Origin: Paenibacillus odorifer
GTDB lineage: Bacteria > Bacillota > Bacilli > Paenibacillales > Paenibacillaceae
NCBI RefSeq assembly: GCF_000758725.1
Contig: NZ_CP009428.1
Span: 6,748,474-6,812,473, forward strand
Reading direction: 5' to 3'
DNA length: 64,000 nt
Shown here: piece after piece, positions 26,769 to 36,369 of the stretch
How positions within the stretch are numbered: position 1 is the stretch's first letter
Layout: each line of letters starts with the position of its first letter
Made by a program: the position numbers and the translations under genes
Notes under the pieces: model-generated
Seen by the model: the letters and a program-made list of their open reading frames with translations, nothing else
Database searches by the model: none
Told to the model about the DNA's origin: nothing

Positions 26769-28061
26769 TTAATTTAAAGTAAGAACACTGCCATCACTAA
26801 GTGTAACTTTCCAGACAGGTATCAGCTCCAGATGATCTTCCTTCACCTCAGGCACATAAGCAGGCGTTAAATCCTTCACTGCCGAAGTTTTACTGACCAG
26901 AGACAACCTATACTCCAGATCCGCACCTCCAGATAGCTCCACTACCTTTTTTACGGCCTTACTTTCATCTATATAAATTAGAGAACGTTCATAAGAGGAT
27001 ACTGTTCCCTGCTGCAGTTCCAGATTTATTACACCATACTGTAATGATGAATTGCTCATTATCGGATAGGAGCCGTACGGATAGGAGCCATAATATTGTT
27101 GAAAAGAGACCTTTCTCTCCTGTCTGCCTTCCTCTGTAGCCTCCAAACGGTAAGTCCCATTCCATCCGCCATGCTGGTTCACAAATTCTACAGCTTCCAA
27201 AGCATCCTTGGCAGGGGTACTTTCTCCAGCTGGAAGCGCCGCAGGGTCACTATAGCTCATCCAGTTCTTACCCTGGTCCACCTGAAGGCTCCGTTTGCTG
27301 TCCGTATAAATCTCCGAGCCGTTCTTCTCCCGAATATATCTAGTGCTTCCAACATCGAAGAAAAGATTACTCTGCATTTGCTCTATGGTGTACATCCCGG
27401 AAGGCATGTCTACCTGAACCAGAGAAATCTTACTGTCTGGCACATAATAATCCCCGCTTACGGTCTTGTAAGGCGTCCAATTCTTACCGAAATCCACATG
27501 CTGCTGCACATCCTGAACCGTTAAATCCGCTTTTGCCGCTTCGTATATGATGTCGCCTCTCGTACTGAAGAAAATAGCATGGGCCTTGGAATCATTCTTA
27601 ATGTTATAGATCCAAATACGATCGATGCTTTCTCCTTCAAAAAGGGAATCTGGCGATAACTGCATCACCCGCTGCAATAACGTTACCGGAATACCTGCTC
27701 CGAATGAAAGCTCAATCCCAGGGTTCTCATTGCGGATCTTATCCCAATCATAATCCTGTACCGAGTGCCGTTGGAAGCTTTCGAAGCCACGACCTTTTAA
27801 GCGATTCATGATCAAGCTATAGAACGTAGAGTCCGGATAAAAAAGCGTATGTTTGCCTTCCCCCATATGGATGATCATTTTGTCAGGGTATAACAGGTTC
27901 TCTACCTTCTCTTCCGGACCCATATTATCTGTCTTCACATACAGGTTCTCAGAAAGCACTGCTGAATCAGCACCAGGCAAACGGTAGATCAAATAATAGC
28001 TTTCAACCAGGCTTCCGAGCACCAGCAAGGCTAGAATGCATGATTTGATTCGTTCCTTCAT
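26769..28061 (-). CDS. walH: WalH (YycH), regulatory partner of WalK
   Basis: This 430-residue protein has one membrane helix at residues 7-25 and a three-domain extracytoplasmic region typical of YycH. It restrains WalK activity together with WalI. Its ATG overlaps the walK stop by four bases, indicating coupled translation. Confidence 0.93.
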   Translation of the reverse strand: MKERIKSCILALLVLGSLVESYYLIYRLPGADSAVLSENLYVKTDNMGPEEKVENLLYPDKMIIHMGEGKHTLFYPDSTFYSLIMNRLKGRGFESFQRHSVQDYDWDKIRNENPGIELSFGAGIPVTLLQRVMQLSPDSLFEGESIDRIWIYNIKNDSKAHAIFFSTRGDIIYEAAKADLTVQDVQQHVDFGKNWTPYKTVSGDYYVPDSKISLVQVDMPSGMYTIEQMQSNLFFDVGSTRYIREKNGSEIYTDSKRSLQVDQGKNWMSYSDPAALPAGESTPAKDALEAVEFVNQHGGWNGTYRLEATEEGRQERKVSFQQYYGSYPYGSYPIMSNSSLQYGVINLELQQGTVSSYERSLIYIDESKAVKKVVELSGGADLEYRLSLVSKTSAVKDLTPAYVPEVKEDHLELIPVWKVTLSDGSVLTLN

Positions 28062-29890
28062 GCCTCACTCCCCCTTTGCTCGTTCAAAGGCAGGGTAAAG
28101 GTTACCTTTGAACCTTCATTTAGCTCGGATTGCAGGGAAATGGAGCCTCCATGTGCCTTCACAATTTCCCGGGCAATGGAAAGGCCAAGTCCGGTGCCTC
28201 CCATGTTCCGCGAACGTGCCTTATCCACGCGATAAAATCGTTCGAAGATCCGCTCGATATCCTTTTTCGGAATCCCTATCCCCGAATCACGCACAGAAAT
28301 GGAGAGCATTCCATCCTCATTCTTCAACGCTTCCAGTTCAATCGTACCGCCTTCTGGCGTATATTTTAGCGCATTGGAGACCAAATTCCCCAAGACCTGA
28401 TCGATTTGATCGCGATCAAGCCACGCCGTGGTAACATCTTTGCGGACCCTTGTACTTATATCTATACGCTTCTGCCGAATTTGAAAAGAAAAACGATCCG
28501 CCACATCCTCCAGCATCTCGGTAATATCCGTCTGCTGAATTCGAAGAAGAGCTTCCTTGGAATCCAGACGGGAAAGATGCAGCAAATCCGTGACCAGACG
28601 AATCATCCGTTCTGTTTCGTTGCGAATAACCCCAACAAATCGAACCGCCAGCTGCGGATCTTCAAGTGCTCCATCATCCAGTGCTTCAACATAGCTTTTA
28701 ATAGTGGTAAGTGGTGTTCTTAGCTCATGCGAAACGTTCGCCACGAACTCACGGCGTGATTCCTCCAGATTCTCCTGTTCGGTGACATCCTGCAGCACAG
28801 CAATTGTGCCGGCAATGCCACCCTCACGACGATGAATCGGAGTAAACGTCACTCTTACGATATTAGAATCTTCTCCACCCATATGAGTCAGATGAAGCAT
28901 TGCAGATTGGGCATTGCCTTTAGCCAGAGATCCGCTTTGTTCGTAATCTAAGCCCAACAATTTATCTAGAGGGGCACCTTCCGGCAACGGTCCTTCATTT
29001 CCGAGCATCAGCGCTGCCCGCCGATTCATCAGAATCACTACTCCGTTTTCATCTGTAGCCACGACACCATCACTCATGTTCGTCAGAATAGAGGTAAGCT
29101 TCTCCTTCTCCTCTTCATTCTGCGAGAGTGCCTCACGCAATCTACCGGTCATATAATTGAACGCCTGACTGAGTTGTCCAATTTCATCATTGCCCAATAC
29201 GGGCATTTTACGATTGAATCGGCCTTCAGCGACAGCCGTAGCATGCCTCGTCATTTCCTTAATAGGCTGCGTGATGGTGTGCGCCAGAATGACGCATAAA
29301 ACAACCGTTAACGCTAGAGCTAACAGCAAACCTGAGATAAATACACTATTGATCCGGCCCATCGTGGCGTATAGATCCTTCATGTCAGCAGCAATATAGA
29401 TTGCGCCCACTACCTTGTCACCCGAGAGCACAGGCTTGGCCACAACCTTTTTACGCACATTATCATCGGCAATAATATATTCCTCGTTATCACTGATGCC
29501 CTGCAAGGCCCGATTCACAACTGTCTGGGTGTTACGCTGCCCGACATAGTCATTCTGCGAGGGAACGGAAGTGGTGATGATTTTGCCGCTGGCATCCAGT
29601 ACCTGAATCTCAGCCCCGTTAATGTACAGATTATTGACCATCCCGCGCAGACTTTCCACAGCGGTTTCCTCATCTGCGGTTCCAGCCTCACTACCAAATT
29701 TATCAGCAGTCAGGATAGACAACATCTCAGCACGTGCTTTAAGGTCCTTGGTGAAATTATCTGTTAACGAGTTCTTCATCGAGCTGACAAAATAAACCCC
29801 GATCAACTGCATAGCTATCAGAATCAGCAACACGTAAATAATAATAAGTTTTGCCTGAATTGTCCGGATAAAGGACCGCCACTTCATCAC
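28058..29890 (-). CDS. walK: WalK sensor histidine kinase
   Basis: This 610-residue kinase has two membrane helices (about 14-36 and 183-205) enclosing an extracytoplasmic sensor domain, then HAMP (about 205-257), PAS (about 262-370), HisKA with phosphoacceptor His388 in NVSHELRTPLTT, and a HATPase domain with GGTGLGLSIAREIV. It senses lipid II/wall status and phosphorylates WalR, which controls autolysins; the system is essential in most Firmicutes. It overlaps walR and walH by four bases on each side. Confidence 0.95.
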   Translation of the reverse strand: MMKWRSFIRTIQAKLIIIYVLLILIAMQLIGVYFVSSMKNSLTDNFTKDLKARAEMLSILTADKFGSEAGTADEETAVESLRGMVNNLYINGAEIQVLDASGKIITTSVPSQNDYVGQRNTQTVVNRALQGISDNEEYIIADDNVRKKVVAKPVLSGDKVVGAIYIAADMKDLYATMGRINSVFISGLLLALALTVVLCVILAHTITQPIKEMTRHATAVAEGRFNRKMPVLGNDEIGQLSQAFNYMTGRLREALSQNEEEKEKLTSILTNMSDGVVATDENGVVILMNRRAALMLGNEGPLPEGAPLDKLLGLDYEQSGSLAKGNAQSAMLHLTHMGGEDSNIVRVTFTPIHRREGGIAGTIAVLQDVTEQENLEESRREFVANVSHELRTPLTTIKSYVEALDDGALEDPQLAVRFVGVIRNETERMIRLVTDLLHLSRLDSKEALLRIQQTDITEMLEDVADRFSFQIRQKRIDISTRVRKDVTTAWLDRDQIDQVLGNLVSNALKYTPEGGTIELEALKNEDGMLSISVRDSGIGIPKKDIERIFERFYRVDKARSRNMGGTGLGLSIAREIVKAHGGSISLQSELNEGSKVTFTLPLNEQRGSEA

Positions 29891-30618
29891 AGTCCTCCAT
29901 TTTTAGGGCTATGCATCAAATAGCCGAGTCCACGCCGAGTATAAATATATTCGGGCTTGCTGGGGTTCTCCTCAATTTTCTCTCTTAGACGACGGATCGT
30001 CACGTCAACGGTCCGCACATCACCGAAATACTCAAATCCCCACACTGCCTGCAGCAAATGCTCCCGAGTCATCACCTTACCGGCATGTTTGATCATATAG
30101 TAGAGCAGCTCATATTCACGATGGGTCAAGTCAAGCGGCTCCCCGCCCTTATAGACCAAATACATATCTGTATCTATAAACAGATCAAAATGATAAATGC
30201 CCTGCTTATTCTCTGCTGGTTCACTCGCCATCCCCTGTGGTGACGGTTTATGCTGTCTCCGCATCTGGGCTTTAACTCTGGCCAGCAATTCACGTGTACT
30301 AAAAGGTTTGGTCACATAGTCATCAGCACCAAGCTCCAGGCCAAGTACCTTATCAATCTCTCCGTCCTTGGCTGTAAGCATAATGATAGGAATGTCCAAG
30401 TGCGCAGAACGCACCTCGCGGCAGACGTCCATACCATCTTTGCCGGGCAGCATAAGATCAAGCAGCATAAGATCGGGCCTTTTGGACAATGCCAGCTCCA
30501 CTGCACTGTTGCCATCAAAAGCACAAATAACCTCGTAGCCTTCTTTTTCTAAATTAAATTTCAATATATCAGCAATAGGCTGTTCATCATCTACTACCAG
30601 AATCGTTCCCATCTGCAT
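29887..30618 (-). CDS. walR: WalR response regulator
   Basis: This 243-residue OmpR-type regulator has a receiver with DD at 10-11, phospho-acceptor Asp54 (LLLDLMLPG), Lys in TKPFS and a winged-helix output domain with VWGFEYFGDVRTVDVTIRRL. It activates wall hydrolase genes. Two ATGs two codons apart are possible; AGGAAGGTG fits the upstream one. It is the first gene of walRKHIJ. Confidence 0.96.
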   Translation of the reverse strand: MQMGTILVVDDEQPIADILKFNLEKEGYEVICAFDGNSAVELALSKRPDLMLLDLMLPGKDGMDVCREVRSAHLDIPIIMLTAKDGEIDKVLGLELGADDYVTKPFSTRELLARVKAQMRRQHKPSPQGMASEPAENKQGIYHFDLFIDTDMYLVYKGGEPLDLTHREYELLYYMIKHAGKVMTREHLLQAVWGFEYFGDVRTVDVTIRRLREKIEENPSKPEYIYTRRGLGYLMHSPKNGGL

Positions 30619-30729
30619 GTCCCAGCTTCACCTTCCTATCCTTACTTAATGATCATTCCTTTATTTTAACATACCTGTCTAACCGTCACATCCTACGAAA
30701 TAAGCAATCCCCCTGCCCAGCAAAAAGAA

Positions 30730-30742
30730 ACGGCTTTGCCGT
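30730..30742 (-). terminator. Second hairpin downstream of the M23 gene
   Basis: ACGGC-AAA-GCCGT on the minus strand followed by TTTCTTTTTG. It backs up the terminator just upstream and isolates walR transcription. Confidence 0.55.
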
Positions 30743-30766
30743 CACTCGTAGATTAAAAAAAATAAA

Positions 30767-30792
30767 AACCGCCCGATTGAAATCGAGCAGTT
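30767..30792 (-). terminator. Intrinsic terminator of the M23 hydrolase gene
   Basis: An 11-base stem with two G-U pairs and a four-base loop, followed on minus by TTTTTATTTTTTTT. Confidence 0.8.
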
Positions 30793-30809
30793 AAAGGACA
30801 AAGTATGAA

Positions 30810-32357
30810 TTATTGCAAATACTTCATTGGATTTACAGCAGTGCCATTCTTCCGAATCTCAAAATGCAGATGTGTACCCGTCGAACGTCCGGTGCTGCCC
30901 ATTACGCCAATCTTGCCACCCTGCTCCAAGCGTTGGCCTGTAGAAACCGAGATGCTTTTTAAATGACCATAATAGGTCTGGTATCCGTTGCGATGATCTA
31001 CAATAACTACATTCCCGTATCCACTCTGCACACCTGCAAAGATCACGGTCCCGGCATCAGAAGCTTTTATATTCCGATTGCTAGATACCATATCAATACC
31101 CTTATGGGCACGGCTCCAACGCTCGCCGAAGCTACTTGTCAGTGTCGCCCCGCTTACCGGCCAACTGAACATGCCTGTTCCTTCACCAACAACCTTCGTT
31201 CCCCGATAAACAACTTCTGGCAGCGAGGCTTGTATAACGGTCTGGCCTAACCATTCTTCTTGGACGACCGTACCATTTTCCTTCGTTACCCGATACTCCA
31301 TTTCTTTAAGTCCAGTTTGCCCTGGACGAACGACTTTGCTTTTGCCTGCCGCTAGCTGATCGCTCGATCGCACAACCACTTCCGGCTCAGTCACTATTTG
31401 CTCAGTCACTTTTTCCACAGTTACTACTGTAACATCTGGTTGGGGTACCTTCAGCTTCAGTGTATCTCCAATCTTCAACGTCAGCTCTTTCACGTTAGGA
31501 TTGTTACTATAAATCTCTTTTTGGGTGATTTCAAACCGTTTGGCAATCCCCGAAATCGTATCGCCCTCTTGAACGGTATAAAGAAGGGGGGCCTCTTTAC
31601 CTTCCGTAAGTGTCTGGACCGCTGCCTCCACATCCAACACTTTATTAGGATCTGCTTTGATAGGAACGATAGAAATATCTTCACTAATCTCTACCGACTC
31701 TACTTGCTCCGGAGTCTTCGCTTTTGCAGCAGATGAGCTGGAAGCAGCCGTTCTTGTTAGCTTACTAGCCGTCGTTGCTACTTCTGCTTGTGGGACATAA
31801 TGATTTTTTACCCCTTCGAGCACAGCATTAGCAGTTTCCTGATCCTTAACTATGCCAACGGCCTTGCCATCTACCATCAATTGCACGCCTACTGCATAAG
31901 CTTTCAGCATTCCATCTAGTTTAGTAAGTGTCGCCTCACTATCAACTTCTGGCTTGTATGCTTTCTGCTCTTCTATTGTAATGCCCTCTGTTTGCAGCAC
32001 CATGGTTGAATTCGGATATTTCTCCTGATATTCTCGTTGTTTCTTATCGTATAGCTGGTTAAGCTGCGTCTGATCGGTAAGTCTTCCGATTTCTTCACCC
32101 TTCACCAACACTTGATAATAGGTAACCGTGTTAGCAGCTACATACTTTTTCTCTGCTCCAACCAACACCGTAGCTAGAAGCACAAGGCCGACAGATCCCA
32201 AAATCCAAGCGCGCCGAAATCTGCGAGTACCTTTCTCTTGTTGAAAGTGTTTGGAGTCGTGATCGAAATTGTGGCTCTGTTGAACATTCGCCTCGGACTC
32301 TGCTGGATGTCCATCCTGCAGCTTGCTCATCCGACGCATGAACTTAAATCCCTTCAT
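30810..32357 (-). CDS. M23 peptidase with LysM and G5 domains
   Basis: This 515-residue wall enzyme has a basic cytoplasmic stretch, one membrane anchor near residues 48-66, a LysM domain (about 256-305, LYTVQEGDTISGIAKRF), a G5-like domain (about 310-390) and a C-terminal LytM/M23 zinc peptidase with HKGIDM and THLHFEI (H-x-H). It cleaves cross-bridges in peptidoglycan. It lies directly upstream of walR on the same strand, but two terminators separate the units. WalR controls many such hydrolases; a direct WalR repeat was not recognised upstream. Confidence 0.9.
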   Translation of the reverse strand: MKGFKFMRRMSKLQDGHPAESEANVQQSHNFDHDSKHFQQEKGTRRFRRAWILGSVGLVLLATVLVGAEKKYVAANTVTYYQVLVKGEEIGRLTDQTQLNQLYDKKQREYQEKYPNSTMVLQTEGITIEEQKAYKPEVDSEATLTKLDGMLKAYAVGVQLMVDGKAVGIVKDQETANAVLEGVKNHYVPQAEVATTASKLTRTAASSSSAAKAKTPEQVESVEISEDISIVPIKADPNKVLDVEAAVQTLTEGKEAPLLYTVQEGDTISGIAKRFEITQKEIYSNNPNVKELTLKIGDTLKLKVPQPDVTVVTVEKVTEQIVTEPEVVVRSSDQLAAGKSKVVRPGQTGLKEMEYRVTKENGTVVQEEWLGQTVIQASLPEVVYRGTKVVGEGTGMFSWPVSGATLTSSFGERWSRAHKGIDMVSSNRNIKASDAGTVIFAGVQSGYGNVVIVDHRNGYQTYYGHLKSISVSTGQRLEQGGKIGVMGSTGRSTGTHLHFEIRKNGTAVNPMKYLQ

Positions 32358-32587
32358 GAAACTCTCCCTTTCAGTCCGCTTTTACTTCCGACAAAAGCGG
32401 CCAAGCTAATTGTACGACCTCGATTATATAGATTACGTCCACGTAAATTTCTGCGTATACTAGTGCTTAATTCCTGCTTCTAATGAACCTATAAAAAGGT
32501 TGTTAAGGAGGTTACAAAAAATTAACCTCTTGAGGTCCTTGTTTACTGTACCATAGCTTAGAGAAAAATTTCAACTTTAGACATAAC
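32358..32587. other. Leader region of the M23 gene
   Basis: About 230 bases hold no gene. A 16-base palindrome TGTTAAGGAGGTTACA lies at 32501-32516 and could be a regulator site. No known riboswitch motif was seen. Confidence 0.35.
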
Positions 32588-32616
32588 AAAAAACCCGCCA
32601 AATACGCGGGTTTTTT
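32588..32616. terminator. Bidirectional intrinsic terminator
   Basis: AAAAAACCCGC and GCGGGTTTTTT form a perfect stem with T tracts on both strands. On the minus strand it ends the unit of the anchored acidic protein. Confidence 0.85.
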
Positions 32617-32673
32617 GCGCAAATATGAAATTTTAACCTTTTTCATGTGTCTATAAAGTGACAATTACAAATG

Positions 32674-33318
32674 CTATTGCGTAGATTCTGTAGTTGGTGT
32701 AAGCATTTTCATTATGCTCTCATATTCGTCTGCATCAACATATTTTGCAATTACCTGCTGCAGCTCTTTAACCTCATCTTCTGTTAATCCATCCTCCATC
32801 GCTGTTGAAATTTTTGCCATCTCATCCTGGGGTAGTTTGGACATCAAAATATTGAATATATTTACCTTCTCTTCCGATGGAAGATTATCTTTAAAGTCAC
32901 TGAGTGCCTCAGGTGTCATTACTAATTGTTGGTCACCAACACTTCCACTTCCGCTATCAGCTGAACTTTCGGTTGTAACTTGCCCCATAACTGGTAAGGC
33001 ATCAGTCGGAGTATTATCATCTACGGGCTCACCCTTGCCTTTAGCTGGCGAATCCGTGCTCTTGTCGGTCTCCTTGCTAACTGTACTCCCTGTGGTTACT
33101 TCTTTATTAGCTGTATCCGAGTCAGATTTGTTATCCATGCCAATAATGCTCCGAATCATTCCTCCAAATCCCGGACCGGGAGTATTCACTTTAATATCGA
33201 AGCTAGCCAGTACCGACTGAATATAAGCATTTACAACCACGCCCGTTGTTAGAATTGAAAGAGTGCTGGCAAGTACCACAATCAGACATACGCTAAGTGC
33301 ACGCTTCACGATCTTCAT
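32674..33318 (-). CDS. Membrane-anchored acidic hypothetical protein
   Basis: This 214-residue protein has one N-terminal membrane segment (residues 9-30), a low-complexity Ser/Thr/Asp/Gly-rich middle of about 70 residues and a helical acidic C-terminus (PSEEKVNIFNILMSKLPQDE). No family is recognised; such proteins are common next to division or wall genes. The start at 33318 is chosen because AGAGGAG is eight bases upstream; other in-frame Mets lie closer to or inside that site. Confidence 0.7.
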   Translation of the reverse strand: MKIVKRALSVCLIVVLASTLSILTTGVVVNAYIQSVLASFDIKVNTPGPGFGGMIRSIIGMDNKSDSDTANKEVTTGSTVSKETDKSTDSPAKGKGEPVDDNTPTDALPVMGQVTTESSADSGSGSVGDQQLVMTPEALSDFKDNLPSEEKVNIFNILMSKLPQDEMAKISTAMEDGLTEDEVKELQQVIAKYVDADEYESIMKMLTPTTESTQ

Positions 33319-33473
33319 CTTCATTTCTCCTCTCACCTATGTTCAAGTCTATCTGGTAGATCATTTACATGTTCTTCTATACATCCAGTATTGACTAGAA
33401 CCGGCCTTGGGAAACGTCTAGGCATAAATCTAGGCCCCAAAAGAGAGATATATAGTCCTCAGAACAAAAAAAA

Positions 33474-33491
33474 GAGCCTCTAACGAGGCTC
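33474..33491 (-). terminator. Intrinsic terminator of purA
   Basis: GAGCCTC and GAGGCTC with a four-base loop, followed on minus by nine Ts, 18 bases past the purA stop. Confidence 0.85.
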
Positions 33492-33508
33492 CTTAGTATA
33501 ACTAGGTT

Positions 33509-34795
33509 TTAGATATAAATTGGCAATACTTGATTCGTCTGCTCACGGTTACGACCCACTGAGAAGATAGCAATCGGAATACCCGTAAGCTCAGATACAC
33601 GTTCAACATATCTGCGTGTATTGGCTGGAAGATCATCCAACGTTTTTGCAGAAGTAATATCTTCGCTCCAGCCTGGAAGCTCTTCATATACCGCTTCGCA
33701 TTCTGCCAGCATTTTGAGGCTAGCAGGGTAATGAGTAATTACCTCACCACGGTATTTGTAGCCTGTGCAGATCTTCACAGTCTCAAGTCCGCTAAGTACA
33801 TCCAGCGAGTTAAGAGATAGCCCTGTGATTCCACTTACACGACGAGCGTGACTCACAACTACACTGTCGAACCAGCCTACACGGCGCGCACGTCCGGTAA
33901 CTGTGCCATATTCATGACCTGTTTCACGGATATAATCACCTGTTGCATCATTCAGCTCTGTAGGGAACGGGCCATCTCCAACACGAGTGGTATAGGCTTT
34001 TGCAACCCCAATAACCTGTTTGATTTTGGACGGTCCCACACCAGAACCTATGCATACCCCACCGGCAGATGGGTTGGATGAAGTAACAAACGGATACGTA
34101 CCTTGATCGATATCAAGCATTACTCCTTGCGCACCTTCAAACAACACTTTGCGATCCGCATCAATGGCTTCATTAAGAATAACAGAGGTGTCTGTTACAT
34201 AATTACGCAGCACTTCTGCATATTCCAGATATTGAGTCAGAATCTCTTCTACGTTAAGAGCTTCCGCACCATAGACCTGTGTAATCACTTGGTTCTTCTC
34301 TTGCATCAAGGGGCGGAGTCTCAGTTCGAATTCCTCAGCGTCCATCAAGTCAGCAATACGGATACCGTTGCGTGCTGCCTTATCCATATAACAAGGACCG
34401 ATACCTTTACGTGTAGTACCAATCTTGTTCGGACCCTTACGGTCTTCTTCGAGAGCATCCAGCACCATATGGTATGGCATAATGACATGAGCACGATCAC
34501 TGATCACTAAGTTCTTAGTATCAAAACCGTTCTCGTGAATATAATTAATTTCTTGGATCAAGGCAGCCGGATTAATAACCATTCCGTTACCAATTACACA
34601 AGTTTTCTCTTTATAAAATACACCCGAAGGGATCAAGCTGAGCTTAAACTTCTCACCGTCAATCAGAATCGTGTGACCGGCATTATTGCCCCCTTGATAA
34701 CGGGCGACCACATCTGCACTTTCCGCTAGAAAGTCAGTGATTTTCCCTTTACCTTCGTCTCCCCATTGTGTTCCCACGACGACTACCGTTGACAT
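33509..34795 (-). CDS. purA: Adenylosuccinate synthetase
   Basis: The 428-residue enzyme converts IMP, aspartate and GTP to adenylosuccinate. Motifs are the nucleotide loop GTQWGDEGKGK (8-18), NNAGHT, and TTRKGIGPCY. The start at 34795 has GGAGG seven bases upstream and matches the family length. It is a monocistronic unit with its own promoter at 34919-34947 and a hairpin just before the ribosome binding site. Confidence 0.97.
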   Translation of the reverse strand: MSTVVVVGTQWGDEGKGKITDFLAESADVVARYQGGNNAGHTILIDGEKFKLSLIPSGVFYKEKTCVIGNGMVINPAALIQEINYIHENGFDTKNLVISDRAHVIMPYHMVLDALEEDRKGPNKIGTTRKGIGPCYMDKAARNGIRIADLMDAEEFELRLRPLMQEKNQVITQVYGAEALNVEEILTQYLEYAEVLRNYVTDTSVILNEAIDADRKVLFEGAQGVMLDIDQGTYPFVTSSNPSAGGVCIGSGVGPSKIKQVIGVAKAYTTRVGDGPFPTELNDATGDYIRETGHEYGTVTGRARRVGWFDSVVVSHARRVSGITGLSLNSLDVLSGLETVKICTGYKYRGEVITHYPASLKMLAECEAVYEELPGWSEDITSAKTLDDLPANTRRYVERVSELTGIPIAIFSVGRNREQTNQVLPIYI

Positions 34796-34810
34796 GTTCA
34801 TTCCTCCGTA

Positions 34811-34826
34811 GGTGCTACTTAGCACC
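34811..34826 (-). promoter_or_regulatory. Hairpin immediately upstream of the purA ribosome binding site
   Basis: GGTGCTAAGTAGCACC is a perfect 6-base stem with a 4-base loop ending 3 bases before GGAGG. It could act as a leader stability or access element. Confidence 0.4.
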
Positions 34827-34918
34827 ATTATTTTTCATAATATAGGCCCTATACGTCATTCTTATGTACGTGGCCCTCCGGACGCCAAGCAGATTTAACC
34901 CGCTAAAGGACAATTCTC

Positions 34919-34947
34919 AGTGTAACAGCGGTTTTTTTCAAAGTCAA
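34919..34947 (-). promoter_or_regulatory. purA promoter
   Basis: On minus, TTGACT (34947-34942) and TACACT (34924-34919) are spaced by 17 bases, giving a leader of about 115 bases. Confidence 0.65.
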
Positions 34948-34953
34948 ATAAAA

Positions 34954-34987
34954 CGAACGATTACACAAAGAAATGTGCAATCGTTCG
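34954..34987 (-). terminator. dnaB terminator, alternatively a PurR-type box pair
   Basis: CGAACGATTACACA pairs with TGTGCAATCGTTCG (one mismatch, 6-base loop), followed on minus by TTTTATTTG. It ends dnaB but is also just upstream of the purA -35, and both arms contain a CGAAC core like PurR boxes. Confidence 0.65.
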
Positions 34988-35006
34988 GGAATTATACATG
35001 TCAGGT

Positions 35007-36368
35007 TTAACCAGCAAAGGGTTCCGCATGTGCTCGCTCGTAGTTAACGAACTTGTTGAAATTTTTAAGAAAGACCAGTTCTACCGTGCCTACGGGACCA
35101 TTACGCTGTTTAGCTATAATGATCTCAATAATATTCTTCTTCTCCGTATCCGCATTGTAATAATCATCACGATACAGAAACGCAACAATATCGGCATCCT
35201 GCTCGATAGAACCCGATTCACGCAAGTCACTCATCATTGGACGTTTATCCTGACGCTGCTCTACACCCCGGCTTAACTGCGACAGGGCAATAACCGGCAC
35301 ATCCAGCTCACGGGCAATCTGCTTCAATGTACGAGATATATCCGATACTTCCTGCTGACGGTTCTCTCCGCCTTTACCGCGGCCCTGAATGAGCTGCAAG
35401 TAGTCGATGACGATCATGCCAAGTCCTTTTTCCTTCTTCAGTCTCCGGCACTTTGCACGAATATCGGTTACCGTGATACCTGGTGTATCGTCGATATAAA
35501 TCTCCGCTTCAGATAGAGACTGAATGCCCATCGTCAGCTTGGACCAATCATCATCACTCTTGAAGTCACCGGTACGCATAATATTGGCATCTAAGTTGGC
35601 TTCAGCACAAATCATCCGCTGTACCAGCTGTGGCGCTGACATTTCCAGACTGAATATCGCAACAGTTTCTTTAGCGCGTACTGCCACGTTCTGTGCAATA
35701 TTCAGGGCGAATGCAGTTTTACCAACAGATGGACGAGCCGCAACAATGATCAGATCGTTACGTTGGAATCCGTTAGTCATATGATCTAAATCCACAAATC
35801 CGGTTGGGATACCTGAGGTACCCCCCTTATTTTGATGAAGCAACTCAACCTTGTCGAACACTTCCATCAAGACATCGCGGATCGCAATAAATCCACTGCC
35901 GCTCCGCCGGTTGGAGATTTCAAGAATACGCCGCTCTGCATCACTCAGCATATCGGCTACATCTTCACCGCCAGTATAACCTTCGCTCACAATCTGCGTG
36001 GCTGTGCGAATCAAACGGCGCAGCATGGCTTTCTCTTCGATAATCTGGGCGTAGTATTCTACGTTAGCAGCAGTAGGCACGGCATGCGCCAGCTTAGCTA
36101 AGTAGCTAACACCACCAATATCTTCAAGCTCTCCTTTGTCCTGCAGTCTGGACGTAAGTGTAACAAGATCAATCGGCTGGCTCTCTTCTCCGAGCTGCAC
36201 CATCGCCTCAAAAATCATTTGATGCGCTTTATCGTAGAAGTCTTCAGTATTCACCCGTTCCATTGCAGTAATGAGCGCTTCATCCTGCAACAGAACCGCA
36301 CCAATTACCGCCTGCTCGGCTTCAAGATTCTGCGGGGGAACCCGATCGAAAAAGAGATCTCCACCCAT
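35007..36368 (-). CDS. dnaB: Replicative DNA helicase DnaB (DnaC of Bacillus)
   Basis: This 453-residue hexameric helicase has an N-terminal domain (about 8-110), linker helix and a RecA-like ATPase with Walker A RPSVGKTAF near 210 and DYLQLIQG (Walker B region). It is loaded at oriC by DnaA and loader proteins and unwinds DNA at the fork. GGAGGAG precedes the ATG. It follows rplI by one base, as in other Bacilli. Confidence 0.97.
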   Translation of the reverse strand: MGGDLFFDRVPPQNLEAEQAVIGAVLLQDEALITAMERVNTEDFYDKAHQMIFEAMVQLGEESQPIDLVTLTSRLQDKGELEDIGGVSYLAKLAHAVPTAANVEYYAQIIEEKAMLRRLIRTATQIVSEGYTGGEDVADMLSDAERRILEISNRRSGSGFIAIRDVLMEVFDKVELLHQNKGGTSGIPTGFVDLDHMTNGFQRNDLIIVAARPSVGKTAFALNIAQNVAVRAKETVAIFSLEMSAPQLVQRMICAEANLDANIMRTGDFKSDDDWSKLTMGIQSLSEAEIYIDDTPGITVTDIRAKCRRLKKEKGLGMIVIDYLQLIQGRGKGGENRQQEVSDISRTLKQIARELDVPVIALSQLSRGVEQRQDKRPMMSDLRESGSIEQDADIVAFLYRDDYYNADTEKKNIIEIIIAKQRNGPVGTVELVFLKNFNKFVNYERAHAEPFAG

Positions 36369-36369
36369 G

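Noticed and set aside
28164..28177. ATTTCCCGGGCAAT, one mismatch from the Noc-binding site
   Set aside because: It falls on conserved walK codons for Ala-Arg-Glu-Ile in the kinase G2 region, so the match is probably driven by protein sequence.
32358..32587. Possible c-di-AMP riboswitch before the M23 hydrolase gene
   Set aside because: Wall hydrolase genes often have one, but the conserved core motifs are not present in this leader.
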